NCBI GenBank assembly: GCA_027314845.1
Contig: DAHVAA010000024.1
Location: 1 to 12,924 of the forward strand
Length of the DNA stretch: 12,924 bases
Reading direction: 5' to 3'
Source of the DNA: Thermoplasmata archaeon
GTDB taxonomy: Archaea; Thermoplasmatota; Thermoplasmata; UBA184
In this document: piece after piece, positions 1 to 7,111 of the stretch
Layout of the letters: every line of letters starts with the position of its first letter
Position numbering within the stretch: the stretch's first letter is position 1
Made by a program: the position numbers and the translations under genes
Notes under the pieces: generated by a model
Told to the model about the DNA's origin: nothing
The model's database searches: none
Seen by the model: the letters and a program-made list of their open reading frames with translations, nothing else

Positions 1-1
1 C

Positions 2-769
2 CCGGTCCTCGGCGCCCTCGCTAAGCCGGACCGGTTCCTTCCCGAGGGAGAGAGCGGTCTTCCACCGATCTTCACGATCGTAGCGGGATCGGAGGAAGGC
101 ATCCGCACGATAGGTCGGAGCCTCGGGGAGGCCGCTTCGTGCGGCCGACCGGTCCACCTTACGCCCTACTCCGCCGAAACGTTGAGGTCGGTCGTCCGAG
201 ACCGGGCCGAACGTGCCCTCGGCCATCCGCTCCCCGACCCGGTCCTCGACACGATCGTGGAGCGAGCGGTCGCGGACGGGAGCGGTGCGCGACGCGCGGT
301 CGACCTTCTCCGGCACTGGCTACTGGGAAGCTCGCTCGCGAGGTCGCTCCCGACCGTGGCAACCGGTTTCGGACTGGGGGTCCCGGTCGAGCCCCGGGTG
401 GTCCGGGCGATCGGGGCCGCATCTCGTGGGGTCGCCGCGACGCTCGGAGACGTGCGCCGCCTCGAGGCCGAACTGGCTCACTCCTCGGGAGAGCGGCCCC
501 TGCCGACCACGACGCTCTGGCGACGTATCGTCCGGCTCGAACAGGCCGGCTACCTTCGCCGGGAGATCCGGACGGGGGGCCACGGGGGAACACGTTCCCT
601 CCTCCGGGTCCTCACCCCGATCGAAGAGTGGGTCACGCTGGGTCGTCCGTTGGAAACTCCTCGAGCGTTCGCACCGTGGGCCGCCTCCGGGCCGGCGTGG
701 GTGGCGGACCGAGGGGGACCTCCGCGTCCGCCCTCGGCCCTGCTTCCGACCGACGACGGACCTGGCTGA
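2..769 (+). CDS. cdc6: Orc1/Cdc6-like AAA+ replication initiator, C-terminal part (5' end outside window)
   Basis: The frame is open from base 2, so the gene enters from the left edge; 255 residues are visible. Walker A and B lie outside. What is seen: a sensor-1-like strand (PPIFTIVAGS, visible residues 21-30), the linker LTPYSAETL (53-61), RSVVRDRAERAL (62-73), and a sensor-2-like helix GARRAVDLL (95-103). Archaeal Orc1/Cdc6 proteins show the pattern PPY-AEEL-DIL-DRAE followed by GDARRALDLL here. Residues about 135-205 look like the winged-helix DNA-binding domain (TTTLWRRIVRLEQAGYL), followed by a Pro-rich tail. Family role: binds origin repeats and loads the MCM helicase. A TTG at 182 is internal to the domain and is not the start. 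The last 137 bases overlap hel308 on the other strand. The match is by motif; a related AAA+/winged-helix ATPase is the alternative. Confidence 0.72.
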   Translation, partial: PVLGALAKPDRFLPEGESGLPPIFTIVAGSEEGIRTIGRSLGEAASCGRPVHLTPYSAETLRSVVRDRAERALGHPLPDPVLDTIVERAVADGSGARRAVDLLRHWLLGSSLARSLPTVATGFGLGVPVEPRVVRAIGAASRGVAATLGDVRRLEAELAHSSGERPLPTTTLWRRIVRLEQAGYLRREIRTGGHGGTRSLLRVLTPIEEWVTLGRPLETPRAFAPWAASGPAWVADRGGPPRPPSALLPTDDGPG

Positions 770-2945
770 GGACCATCTCGGCGAGCTTGCGGGACCGCAG
801 CGCGTGCTCGACCCGGTCGAGCGGAGCTTGCCGGAGAGACTCCCGGTCGGGATACCCCGCCCGGTAGAGGAGGCGGGCCCGCACCCGACCGACCCCGCGA
901 AGCCGGACGAGGTCGAGCAGCTCTTCCTTCACGCCGTAGCGGACCCGGAGCGAGAGGTCGTCCACGGATCGAGCCAGACGACGCTGGAACAGGCTCGCCA
1001 GCCGACCGCAGCCGAACAAGAGCCAGTCGGCATCCTCGACCTTGCTGCGCACGTCGCCGGCGCCGACGCCGAAGCGCGCGGTCAGCTCGACCAGCGGCAC
1101 CTCGTCGATCCACGATTCGAGCACGGTCGCGGTCTTGAGGGTCGCGAGGAACCCGTCTAGGTCGAGCTCCATCGGGGGCTCCTCGGGCTTGACGAGCAGC
1201 TCCTCCGCCTCGTCCACGTACCGAGCCATGAGGTCCGGTTCTTCCCCCCGTCGCAGGAACAGCGGAGGGAGGTCCGGGGTCGCGGCGATCGCGGCGAGGA
1301 GCGGAAAGGCCCCGACCCCGAGCGGCGCCTTCTCGAGGACGCCGCGGAGCACGATCGCGCTCAGCGGGTCGAGGTACAGCTCGCTCGTGAGATGACCGAA
1401 CCGCGTCGCGCGGAGCGACCCGCCGGGCTCGAGGAGTCCGTGCCGGTCGAGGAACTCCCGCACGTCGCGGATCTTCGACTCGAGGTCGGGGAGCGGGAGG
1501 GTGCGCCCGTAGAACGTCGCGGCGAAGAACCCCTCGAGCGCCTCCTCGCTCGCCACCGCGCCGCTCGCGACCAACGCGAGCAGATGCATCCGGAGCGCCG
1601 GCTCGGCCGCCAGCCGGCTTACGATCGGCTCGGGGGGCGCGGAGAGGTAGTCGTCCAGGAGGCGCTCCTCGTCGTCCGGGCTCCGGGCGATGAGCAGCGC
1701 TTCGCCGACCGGGTCGTAGCGAGGCCGACCGGCACGGCCGAGCATCTGGTGAATCTCCATGGCCGGGATCGGCGCCTGGACGCCCAGGTGGTCGTCGTAC
1801 CGGCTCGTGTCGCGAACGATGACCCGGCGCGCCGGCAAGTTGATCCCTGCGGCGAGGGTCGGCGTGGCGACCAGCGCCTTCAGCGCCCGGTCGCGGAACG
1901 CCCGCTCGACGACCCGTCGCTCGGGGTTCGTGAGGGAGGCGTTGTGGAAGCCGACCCCGTAGGGAAGGAGGCCGCTCAGGCGACGGATCCCCTCGGTCTC
2001 CTCGTCCGAGACGGCCGAAAGCTCGCTCGCCGCCGCGCGGGCCCGTTCGCGTTCCTCCGGGCTGAGGAGCGGTCGCACGGTCGCGACGAGGGTCTCCGCC
2101 AGCTGCTCGCTCGCCTTGCGGCTGTTGACTAAGACGAGCGACTGCCCTCCCTCCTGGACGACCGTCCGGACGAGGCGGGGCACCGCCTCGCCCGGGCCGG
2201 CGAGCTCGCGGGTGGAGAGGTCGGTGAAAGTGATCCGGCCGTCGTAGTAGACCCCTTTCTTCAGCGGGACCGGACGGAACTCGCTCGCGATGTGGCGCGC
2301 GGCGAGCCATTCGGCGACCTCCTCCGAGTTCCGCACGGTGGCCGAGAGCGCGACCACCTGGAGGTGGGGGTAGGCGCGGCGGAGACGGGTGAGACTGACC
2401 TCGAGCGTCGGGCCACGGTCCGGGTCGCGCATGAGGTGCACCTCGTCCGCAACCACCACGCCGAGGCGGTCGAGCCAGGCGCTTCCCCGACGCAGTAAGC
2501 CGTCAGCCTTCTCGCTGGTCGCGACCAGGACGTCGAGCTTCTCGAGCTTCTCCGCCGAGAGGTCGAAATCCCCGATGGAGAGTCCGACCTTGAGACCAAG
2601 CTCCGCGAACTTCTCGAGCTCTTCCGCCTTCTCGTGCGCCAGCGCTCGAAGGGGGACCAGGTAGAGCCCCGTACGACCGGCGCGAGCCGCGCGAAGGAGC
2701 GCGAGGTAGGCGACCAACGACTTGCCGCTCGCCGTCGGGCAGGCGAGAAGAACGCTCTCGCCGGCCAGCACCGGCCCTACCGCCATCGCCTGGGGCGGGT
2801 AGAGGCTCGAGATCCCGTCCGATTCGAGGATCCGCCGCCACTCCGGGTCGATCGTCGTCTCGGAGAGGGGCACCGGCTCTCGCGGCTCGACCATAGGCCG
2901 AGCGTCGGGCCGCCGGGCCGGGGACCGCCGAGAACGATCGGGCAC
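633..2945 (-). CDS. hel308: Hel308 (Ski2-like) ATP-dependent DNA helicase
   Basis: A superfamily 2 helicase that unwinds 3'-tailed and forked DNA, with a family role in stalled-fork repair. Motifs in order: Q-motif-like LYPPQ (48-52), Walker A CPTASGKS (69-76), DEVH (167-170), SAT (201-203), TPTLAAGINLPAR (361-373) and QMLGRAGRPRYD (400-411). The helix-hairpin-helix-like stretch YGVKEELLDLVRLRGVGRVR (670-689) is a Hel308 hallmark. At 770 residues it is longer than the usual 700-720, because of about 18 residues at the N-terminus and a Pro/Arg-rich tail after about residue 731. The GTG at 2945 is kept because a TATA-like CTTTAG (2968-2973) lies about 26 bases upstream, fitting a leaderless transcript. 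The ATG at 2894 (Met18) also leaves a family-like distance to the Q motif. The gene follows the acyl-CoA dehydrogenase by 22 bases; its tail overlaps the Orc1/Cdc6-like gene. Confidence 0.93.
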   Translation of the reverse strand: MPDRSRRSPARRPDARPMVEPREPVPLSETTIDPEWRRILESDGISSLYPPQAMAVGPVLAGESVLLACPTASGKSLVAYLALLRAARAGRTGLYLVPLRALAHEKAEELEKFAELGLKVGLSIGDFDLSAEKLEKLDVLVATSEKADGLLRRGSAWLDRLGVVVADEVHLMRDPDRGPTLEVSLTRLRRAYPHLQVVALSATVRNSEEVAEWLAARHIASEFRPVPLKKGVYYDGRITFTDLSTRELAGPGEAVPRLVRTVVQEGGQSLVLVNSRKASEQLAETLVATVRPLLSPEERERARAAASELSAVSDEETEGIRRLSGLLPYGVGFHNASLTNPERRVVERAFRDRALKALVATPTLAAGINLPARRVIVRDTSRYDDHLGVQAPIPAMEIHQMLGRAGRPRYDPVGEALLIARSPDDEERLLDDYLSAPPEPIVSRLAAEPALRMHLLALVASGAVASEEALEGFFAATFYGRTLPLPDLESKIRDVREFLDRHGLLEPGGSLRATRFGHLTSELYLDPLSAIVLRGVLEKAPLGVGAFPLLAAIAATPDLPPLFLRRGEEPDLMARYVDEAEELLVKPEEPPMELDLDGFLATLKTATVLESWIDEVPLVELTARFGVGAGDVRSKVEDADWLLFGCGRLASLFQRRLARSVDDLSLRVRYGVKEELLDLVRLRGVGRVRARLLYRAGYPDRESLRQAPLDRVEHALRSRKLAEMVLSQVRRRSEAGPRADAEVPLGPPPTPARRRPTVRTLEEFPTDDPA

Positions 2946-2967
2946 GCGGCGCGGAGGGGCGGACCCC

Positions 2968-2974
2968 CTAAAGG
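2968..2974 (-). promoter_or_regulatory. Weak TATA-like box for hel308
   Basis: On the minus strand this reads CCTTTAG, centred about 26 bases before the GTG at 2945. It overlaps the stop codon of the acyl-CoA dehydrogenase gene. The position fits an archaeal leaderless promoter, but the sequence is a poor TATA match, so transcription from the upstream gene is equally possible. Confidence 0.35.
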
Positions 2975-4104
2975 ATTGGCGAGGGCCCGGACGCGAGCAG
3001 GCCCCTCGCGAGGATCAGTTCCTGGATCTCGGTCGTGCCCTCCACGATCGGGAACACCCGGGCGTCCCGAAGGAGCCGCTCGGCCGCGCTGCCGGCCCGG
3101 ATCCCCTCGGGTCCCGCCACGTCGATGCCGGCGGAGGCGATGGAGACCGCCGCGCGCGACGCGACGAGCTTCGCGACGGACGCCGCCTCGACGTACGGCT
3201 GGGAAGCGTCCTTGAGTTCGGCGGCTCGCTCGACCAGCGCACGCGCCGAAGCGAGCTCGGTGTAAGCGCGGGCGAGGATCGGCCGCTTCCACTCCTCGTC
3301 GTGGGACCGGACCGCGCGGAGCATCTCCTCGAAGGCGCTGGTCGCGACCCCGAGCGCGCAGCTGGCGATCCCGACCCGTCCCCCGGCGAGCGCGCCCAGC
3401 GCGACGTGAAGGCCCTCCCCTTCCCGGCCGAGGAGCGACGAGCGCGGGAGGTGGACGGCGTCGAGCACGAGCTCCGTGGTCTCGCTGCCGCGCAGCCCAA
3501 GCTTGTCGAGCCGCTGGGCCACGGAGAACCCGGGGGTTCCGGGCGGCACGATGAACGCCGAGATCCCCCGGCTCCCGAGGGAGGGGTCCGAGGTAGCGAA
3601 CACGAGGATCACGCCCGCGCTCACCGCGTTCGAGGTGAACATCTTCGTTCCGCGAAGGACATAGTCGGTCCCGTCCAGCATGTACCGCGTGGAGAGATGG
3701 GCGGTATCGGACCCCGCGCCGGGTTCGGTGAGCCCGAAGGCGCCGACCAGCGACCCTTTCGCGAGCGGTCGAAGAAACCGTTCCTTCTGCTCCGTCGTTC
3801 CGTGGGTCAGGATCGGGGCCGCGCAGACGGAGAGATGCACGGCGACCAGGACCGCCACGGCGGCGCTCGCCCGGGAGAGCTCCTCCAGGACGGCGACCGT
3901 CGCGCGAGTGTCCCCGCCCGCTCCGTCCCACTCCGGGGGGATCCCGAGTCCGAAGAACCGCGCCTCGGCGAGCGCGCGGACGATCTCCTCCGGAACCCGG
4001 TCCTCCCGGTCGATGGCTGCGGCAAGCGGACGGACCCGGCTCTCGGCGAACTCTCGCGCCCGCGCGCGCCAATTCTCGGCCCGGCCCACCGCTTCCTCGG
4101 GCAC
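2968..4104 (-). CDS. Acyl-CoA dehydrogenase
   Basis: A flavoprotein of the acyl-CoA dehydrogenase family that introduces an alpha-beta double bond into acyl-CoA, passing electrons to an electron-transfer flavoprotein. Seen, numbered from the GTG at 4104: an N-terminal helical part with REFAESRVRPLAAAIDRED (about 17-35), the FAD/substrate motif AFGLTEPGAGSDTA (122-135), KMFTSNA (154-160), GGRVGIASCALG (241-252), and FPIVEGTTEIQELILARG near the C-terminus. The Glu in EGTTEIQ (about 355) is the expected catalytic base of the short-chain branch. A length of 378 residues is normal. The frame stays open to a TTG at 4125, but GTG 4104 lies 26-27 bases from a perfect CCTTAAGG box, so I prefer it. Substrate chain length cannot be read from sequence. 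No other beta-oxidation gene is in the window. Confidence 0.92.
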   Translation of the reverse strand: MPEEAVGRAENWRARAREFAESRVRPLAAAIDREDRVPEEIVRALAEARFFGLGIPPEWDGAGGDTRATVAVLEELSRASAAVAVLVAVHLSVCAAPILTHGTTEQKERFLRPLAKGSLVGAFGLTEPGAGSDTAHLSTRYMLDGTDYVLRGTKMFTSNAVSAGVILVFATSDPSLGSRGISAFIVPPGTPGFSVAQRLDKLGLRGSETTELVLDAVHLPRSSLLGREGEGLHVALGALAGGRVGIASCALGVATSAFEEMLRAVRSHDEEWKRPILARAYTELASARALVERAAELKDASQPYVEAASVAKLVASRAAVSIASAGIDVAGPEGIRAGSAAERLLRDARVFPIVEGTTEIQELILARGLLASGPSPIL

Positions 4105-4126
4105 CGCGCAGCGGAGCGCGACCAAC

Positions 4127-4134
4127 CCTTAAGG
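4127..4134. promoter_or_regulatory. Palindromic TATA element, probable shared divergent promoter
   Basis: CCTTAAGG is a perfect 8-base palindrome in the 77-base gap between the divergent acyl-CoA dehydrogenase and rqcH genes. Leftward, its centre is 26.5 bases from the GTG at 4104, giving a leaderless start. Rightward, a start site about 27 bases away falls near 4157, giving a leader of about 25 bases that carries the rqcH ribosome binding site. One element could therefore serve both directions; this is inferred from spacing only. Confidence 0.5.
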
Positions 4135-4166
4135 TATGGCGGCGGGTCGCCCGGACCGGAGGCAAC

Positions 4167-4176
4167 GGAAGGAGAG
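4167..4176 (+). promoter_or_regulatory. Shine-Dalgarno site of rqcH
   Basis: GGAAGGAGAG lies 5 bases before the ATG at 4182 and is the clearest Shine-Dalgarno-like sequence in the window. It fixes the rqcH start and implies a leadered transcript, unlike the apparently leaderless neighbours. Confidence 0.65.
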
Positions 4177-4181
4177 GGTCC

Positions 4182-6074
4182 ATGTCCGCTGTCCCCACCG
4201 CGAAGGACCGATTCACGGCGCTCGACACGCTCGCGCTCGTTCGGGAGCTGAGAGCCCTCGGGCGCGCCCGCGTCGACAAGGTGTTCGACCGCGACCGCGG
4301 CGGATGGTCGGTGACGGTCCGGGTCCCGGGCGAGGGGCGAAAGGAGCTCCTCCTCGTGCCGGGCCGGTACGGGGCGCTCCTCTCCGAGCTCCAGGAGCAT
4401 CCCGACCGCCTCACGCCGTTCGCTACCGACCTGCGCCGCCTGCTCTCCGGCGCCGTCCTGGAGCGGGTCGCGGAGCCGGGCGGCGAGCGGATGCTCGAGC
4501 TCTCCCTCTCTCGGGCGGACGCCTCCGGTGAGCTTCTCCTGGTCCTCGAGATGTTCGGCACCGGAAACCTCCTTGTCGTGCGCGGCGGACGCATCGCCGC
4601 GGTCGCCCATCCGCGCCAGTGGGCCCACCGTTCGGTCCGGGTGGGGGCGGAGTACGCGCCCCCACCGCGCCGGCCGGACCCGTGGACGCTCGACGAGTCC
4701 GCGCTCGGGTCCGAACTCCTCCGGTCGCGGACCGACCTCGCGAGCACGCTCGCCGCGCGGCTCAGTCTCGGAGGACCGATCGCCGAGGAGCTGATCGCCC
4801 GAGCCGGATGGAGCCCCACGGCCCCTGCGTCGCAGGAGGCTCTTACCCTGGGGGCCCGGCTTCGCGAGGAGCTCGCCGCCCTTCGGCAGGAGATCGGGGA
4901 TCGGCCGAAAGGATACCTGTACCTCCGGGAAGGGGTCTCGGTCGACGCGACCCCCTACCCGTCCCGGCGATGGGAGACGGTCGAAGGCGTGGAGACCGTC
5001 GTGCGGTCCTCGTTCTCCGAGGCGGCGCACGCCTATTTCGACACCTTGGCGGTCACGCCCCCGTCCGACGAGGAGCGCGAAGCGGTCCGCCGGCGGGGGG
5101 AGCTCGAGCGTCTCCTCGAGCAGCAGCGGCGCGCGGTCCAGGAGCTCGGACTCCGCGCGGACGAGCTCCGCCTCCAGGCGGAGACGATCCTCGCTCACTA
5201 CGCCGAGGCGGAACGGGCCGCCTCAGCGCTGCCGCCCGAAGAGAACGGCGAACACGAGGTCGAGCTTTCCGGCGTGCGCGTCCGGCTCGACCGACGCCGC
5301 ACGCCGCGGGAGTCGGCGCAGGCGCTCTTCGAAGCGGCCAAGGAGGTCCAGGGGAAGCTTTCCGGCGCGCGGGCCGCTCTCGCCGAGAGCGAGACCCGAC
5401 AAGAGACCCCGATCTCGGTCGGCCCCGTCGCGAGAGCCGCGGGGGCCTCAACGGCGCGTCGCAAGGTGCACTGGTTCGAGCGGTACCGATGGTTCATCAG
5501 TTCGGAGGGCGTGGTGGTGGTCGCGGGCCGCGACGCCCCCTCGAACGACCTGCTCGTGAAACGCCACCTCAAGGAGGGGGACCTCTACGTGCACGCGGAC
5601 ATCCACGGGGCGGCCAGCGTGGTCGTCAAACACCCCGAGGCCGGTGCCTCTGCTTTCACCGAAGTGACGATCCGGGAAGCAGCCCAGTGGGCGGTCGCGT
5701 TCTCCAAAGCCTGGCGAGTCGGGCTCGCCTCCGCCGAGGCGTTCTGGGTACACCCCGACCAGGTCTCGAAGGCCGGGGCGAGCGGCGAGTTCGTCGCGCG
5801 GGGTGCGTGGGTGATCCACGGGACGAAGAACTATCTTCGGGACCTTCCGACCGAGCTCGGCCTCGGCCCGATCGAGTACGGGGGCGAGAAGCTGTGGATG
5901 GCCGCTCCCGAGGCCGCCCTTCGCCGGTGGGGAGCGATCCGTGTCCTAGTGACACCGGGGCCCGAGCGCGACCGGGCCGAACGCGAGGTCGCGCTCGCCC
6001 GGGAGCTGGGGGTCGCTCGCTCCCTCCTCCAATCGCTCCTTCCGTCGGGCGGGATCTCGGTCCGTCGACCGTAG
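4182..6074 (+). CDS. rqcH: Archaeal NFACT-family ribosome quality-control protein (RqcH/Rqc2 homologue)
   Basis: In characterised homologues, NFACT proteins bind the nascent-chain-blocked large ribosomal subunit and direct addition of C-terminal tails in ribosome-associated quality control. Seen: NFACT-N (about 12-290, starting LDTLALVRELRALG), a helix-hairpin-helix-like stretch (LGGPIAEELIARAGW, 196-210), a charged coiled coil (about 297-345), and NFACT-R (about 428-540) with HWFERYRWFISSEG and DLLVKRHLKEGDLYVHADIHG. The C-terminus ends with LLPSGGISVRRP, a normal family ending, so the gene is real to its stop. At 630 residues it is slightly short. The Asp-Arg pair expected in NFACT-N appears to read Glu-Arg (102-103). 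The start is fixed by a strong Shine-Dalgarno site. The last 244 bases are overlapped antisense by the zinc-finger gene. Archaeal function is inferred from bacterial and eukaryotic members. Confidence 0.93.
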   Translation: MSAVPTAKDRFTALDTLALVRELRALGRARVDKVFDRDRGGWSVTVRVPGEGRKELLLVPGRYGALLSELQEHPDRLTPFATDLRRLLSGAVLERVAEPGGERMLELSLSRADASGELLLVLEMFGTGNLLVVRGGRIAAVAHPRQWAHRSVRVGAEYAPPPRRPDPWTLDESALGSELLRSRTDLASTLAARLSLGGPIAEELIARAGWSPTAPASQEALTLGARLREELAALRQEIGDRPKGYLYLREGVSVDATPYPSRRWETVEGVETVVRSSFSEAAHAYFDTLAVTPPSDEEREAVRRRGELERLLEQQRRAVQELGLRADELRLQAETILAHYAEAERAASALPPEENGEHEVELSGVRVRLDRRRTPRESAQALFEAAKEVQGKLSGARAALAESETRQETPISVGPVARAAGASTARRKVHWFERYRWFISSEGVVVVAGRDAPSNDLLVKRHLKEGDLYVHADIHGAASVVVKHPEAGASAFTEVTIREAAQWAVAFSKAWRVGLASAEAFWVHPDQVSKAGASGEFVARGAWVIHGTKNYLRDLPTELGLGPIEYGGEKLWMAAPEAALRRWGAIRVLVTPGPERDRAEREVALARELGVARSLLQSLLPSGGISVRRP

Positions 6075-6712
6075 ATCCGTTCGAGCTCCTGGGCCGGAAA
6101 GCGGTCCCCAAGCCTCCGGTAGGTTCGACCGCGAGCGCGCAGCGCCGTGACCCGAAGCGGGCTCTGCTCGACGTCGACCCAGGCGCCGACCTCGAACATC
6201 TGATTCGGCGGGAGGGCCAGCCGGACCGTGCGCGAGCGGGCCCCCTCGATGACGGAGACCTTCACCACGGTCCCGAGGTCCCGGACCGCCCAGATCGTCG
6301 CGAGCGCCTCCGCCCGGGCGGAGCGGACCCGTCGCCCACTGGCCGTGTCGAGGGCGCGGATGACGAGCGGCAGGTCCGAACCGGGAACCTTGTCCCCGGT
6401 CGCGAGCTGTTGGTGGGGAGGAAGGTCGATCGAGGTCCTCCGGGACGTAGCCCCCTCCGACACTACGAGCGTGAGCGCGGCGGTCATCGGGGTGCGCTCG
6501 TCGAACCGATGCGTGCCGTGGCACACCCGGCATCTGGCGACCCCCCGGATCCCACCTTTCCCCGACCGCGTCGACCGGTCCAGCTTCACGATCCGGTGCG
6601 AGGTCACGACGCCACAGATCGGGCAGAGGATGCTCGCCGAACCGAGGGCGGTGGCCGAGGGGCGCTCCTCCTCAGGGAGCGGCGGGTCCGCGGGGTTCGT
6701 CTCCGGTGGCAC
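5831..6712 (-). CDS. HVO_0476-type zinc-finger protein with antisense C-terminal extension
   Basis: Residues 27-216 match the archaeal HVO_0476 zinc-finger family as I know it: CPIC (30-33) and CRVC (61-64) form a four-cysteine zinc site, followed by a beta-rich part with LTLVVSEG, RRTSIDLPP, AEALATIWAVRD and LALPPNQMFEVGAWV. The family ends near ELERIYGRR (210-217). Here no stop follows, and about 77 more Arg/Ser/Pro-rich residues are read through the 3' end of rqcH on the other strand. That tail looks like shadow translation, not a domain. The start is GTG at 6712, with a TATA-like AGCTATCTG about 26 bases upstream. Molecular function is unknown; zinc binding is inferred from the cysteines. 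Either the ancestral stop was lost or a frameshift removed it. Confidence 0.82.
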   Translation of the reverse strand: MPPETNPADPPLPEEERPSATALGSASILCPICGVVTSHRIVKLDRSTRSGKGGIRGVARCRVCHGTHRFDERTPMTAALTLVVSEGATSRRTSIDLPPHQQLATGDKVPGSDLPLVIRALDTASGRRVRSARAEALATIWAVRDLGTVVKVSVIEGARSRTVRLALPPNQMFEVGAWVDVEQSPLRVTALRARGRTYRRLGDRFPAQELERIYGRRTEIPPDGRSDWRRERATPSSRASATSRSARSRSGPGVTRTRIAPHRRRAASGAAIHSFSPPYSIGPRPSSVGRSRR

Positions 6713-6733
6713 GCGGGAATCAGAATCCGGGGT

Positions 6734-6741
6734 CAGATAGC
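6734..6741 (-). promoter_or_regulatory. TATA-like box for the zinc-finger gene
   Basis: On the minus strand this reads AGCTATCT, centred 25-26 bases before the GTG at 6712, in the 54-base gap after the glycosyltransferase remnant. It fits a leaderless promoter, but the box is only moderately TATA-like. Confidence 0.4.
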
Positions 6742-6766
6742 TCCTCCGGCGGGCGTCGAGACCTGT

Positions 6767-7111
6767 CTAAGTCCCCGGCTTCGAGGGGTACGGCGACCGT
6801 GGGTCCGCCGAGCGGAGCATGTCCCGCCGTCTCCGAGACCGGTATCGCGCGGTGGCCAGAGACGGAGCGATCGCCTGCAGCAGGCAATACGCCCACGGCA
6901 CCAGGAGGTAGCGTTGCCTCCGCCAGAAGATCGTGCGGCCGAACGCCCCCCACCCGGGAAACCATCGGCCCGTTCTCTCTCCCATTAAGAACGAGGTGAC
7001 GCGGGCTTCGAGCCGATAGGACTCGAGGAATCTTCGGGCCAGCTCGCTCTGGCGCCGGCGAGGATACATCTCGGCGAGCAGGTCGGCGGTCGCGACGTTC
7101 TGCTCGCCGAT
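6767..7111 (-). pseudogene. C-terminal part of the frameshifted GT2 glycosyltransferase
   Basis: This frame carries on the protein that begins at 7908 but is out of register with it. Read from 7111 it gives IGEQNVATADLLAEMYPRRR, then an alternating charged and hydrophobic chain, then a hydrophobic segment YLLVPWAYCLLQAIAPSLATA bounded by Arg-rich sequence (RYRSRRRRD). That segment could be a membrane-associating helix, giving the enzyme a C-terminal inner-face anchor. The nearest in-frame ATG is at 7069, with no promoter or ribosome binding site, so this is not an independent gene. The codons look like ordinary coding sequence for this genome, so the shift is recent, an assembly error, or tolerated. 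About 114 residues are seen. Confidence 0.68.

Noticed and set aside
4105..4125. TTG at 4125 as start of the acyl-CoA dehydrogenase
   Set aside because: It lies only 2-3 bases from the CCTTAAGG element; if that box is used, the transcript starts too far downstream to include it.
2777..4819. Very long open frame on the minus strand (680 codons), and similar ones at 550-2310 (-), 3807-5198 (-) and 4619-6988 (+)
   Set aside because: They are Arg/Pro/Gly/Ser-rich without domain motifs and lie over genes with clear motifs in another frame. They are expected by-products of very high GC.
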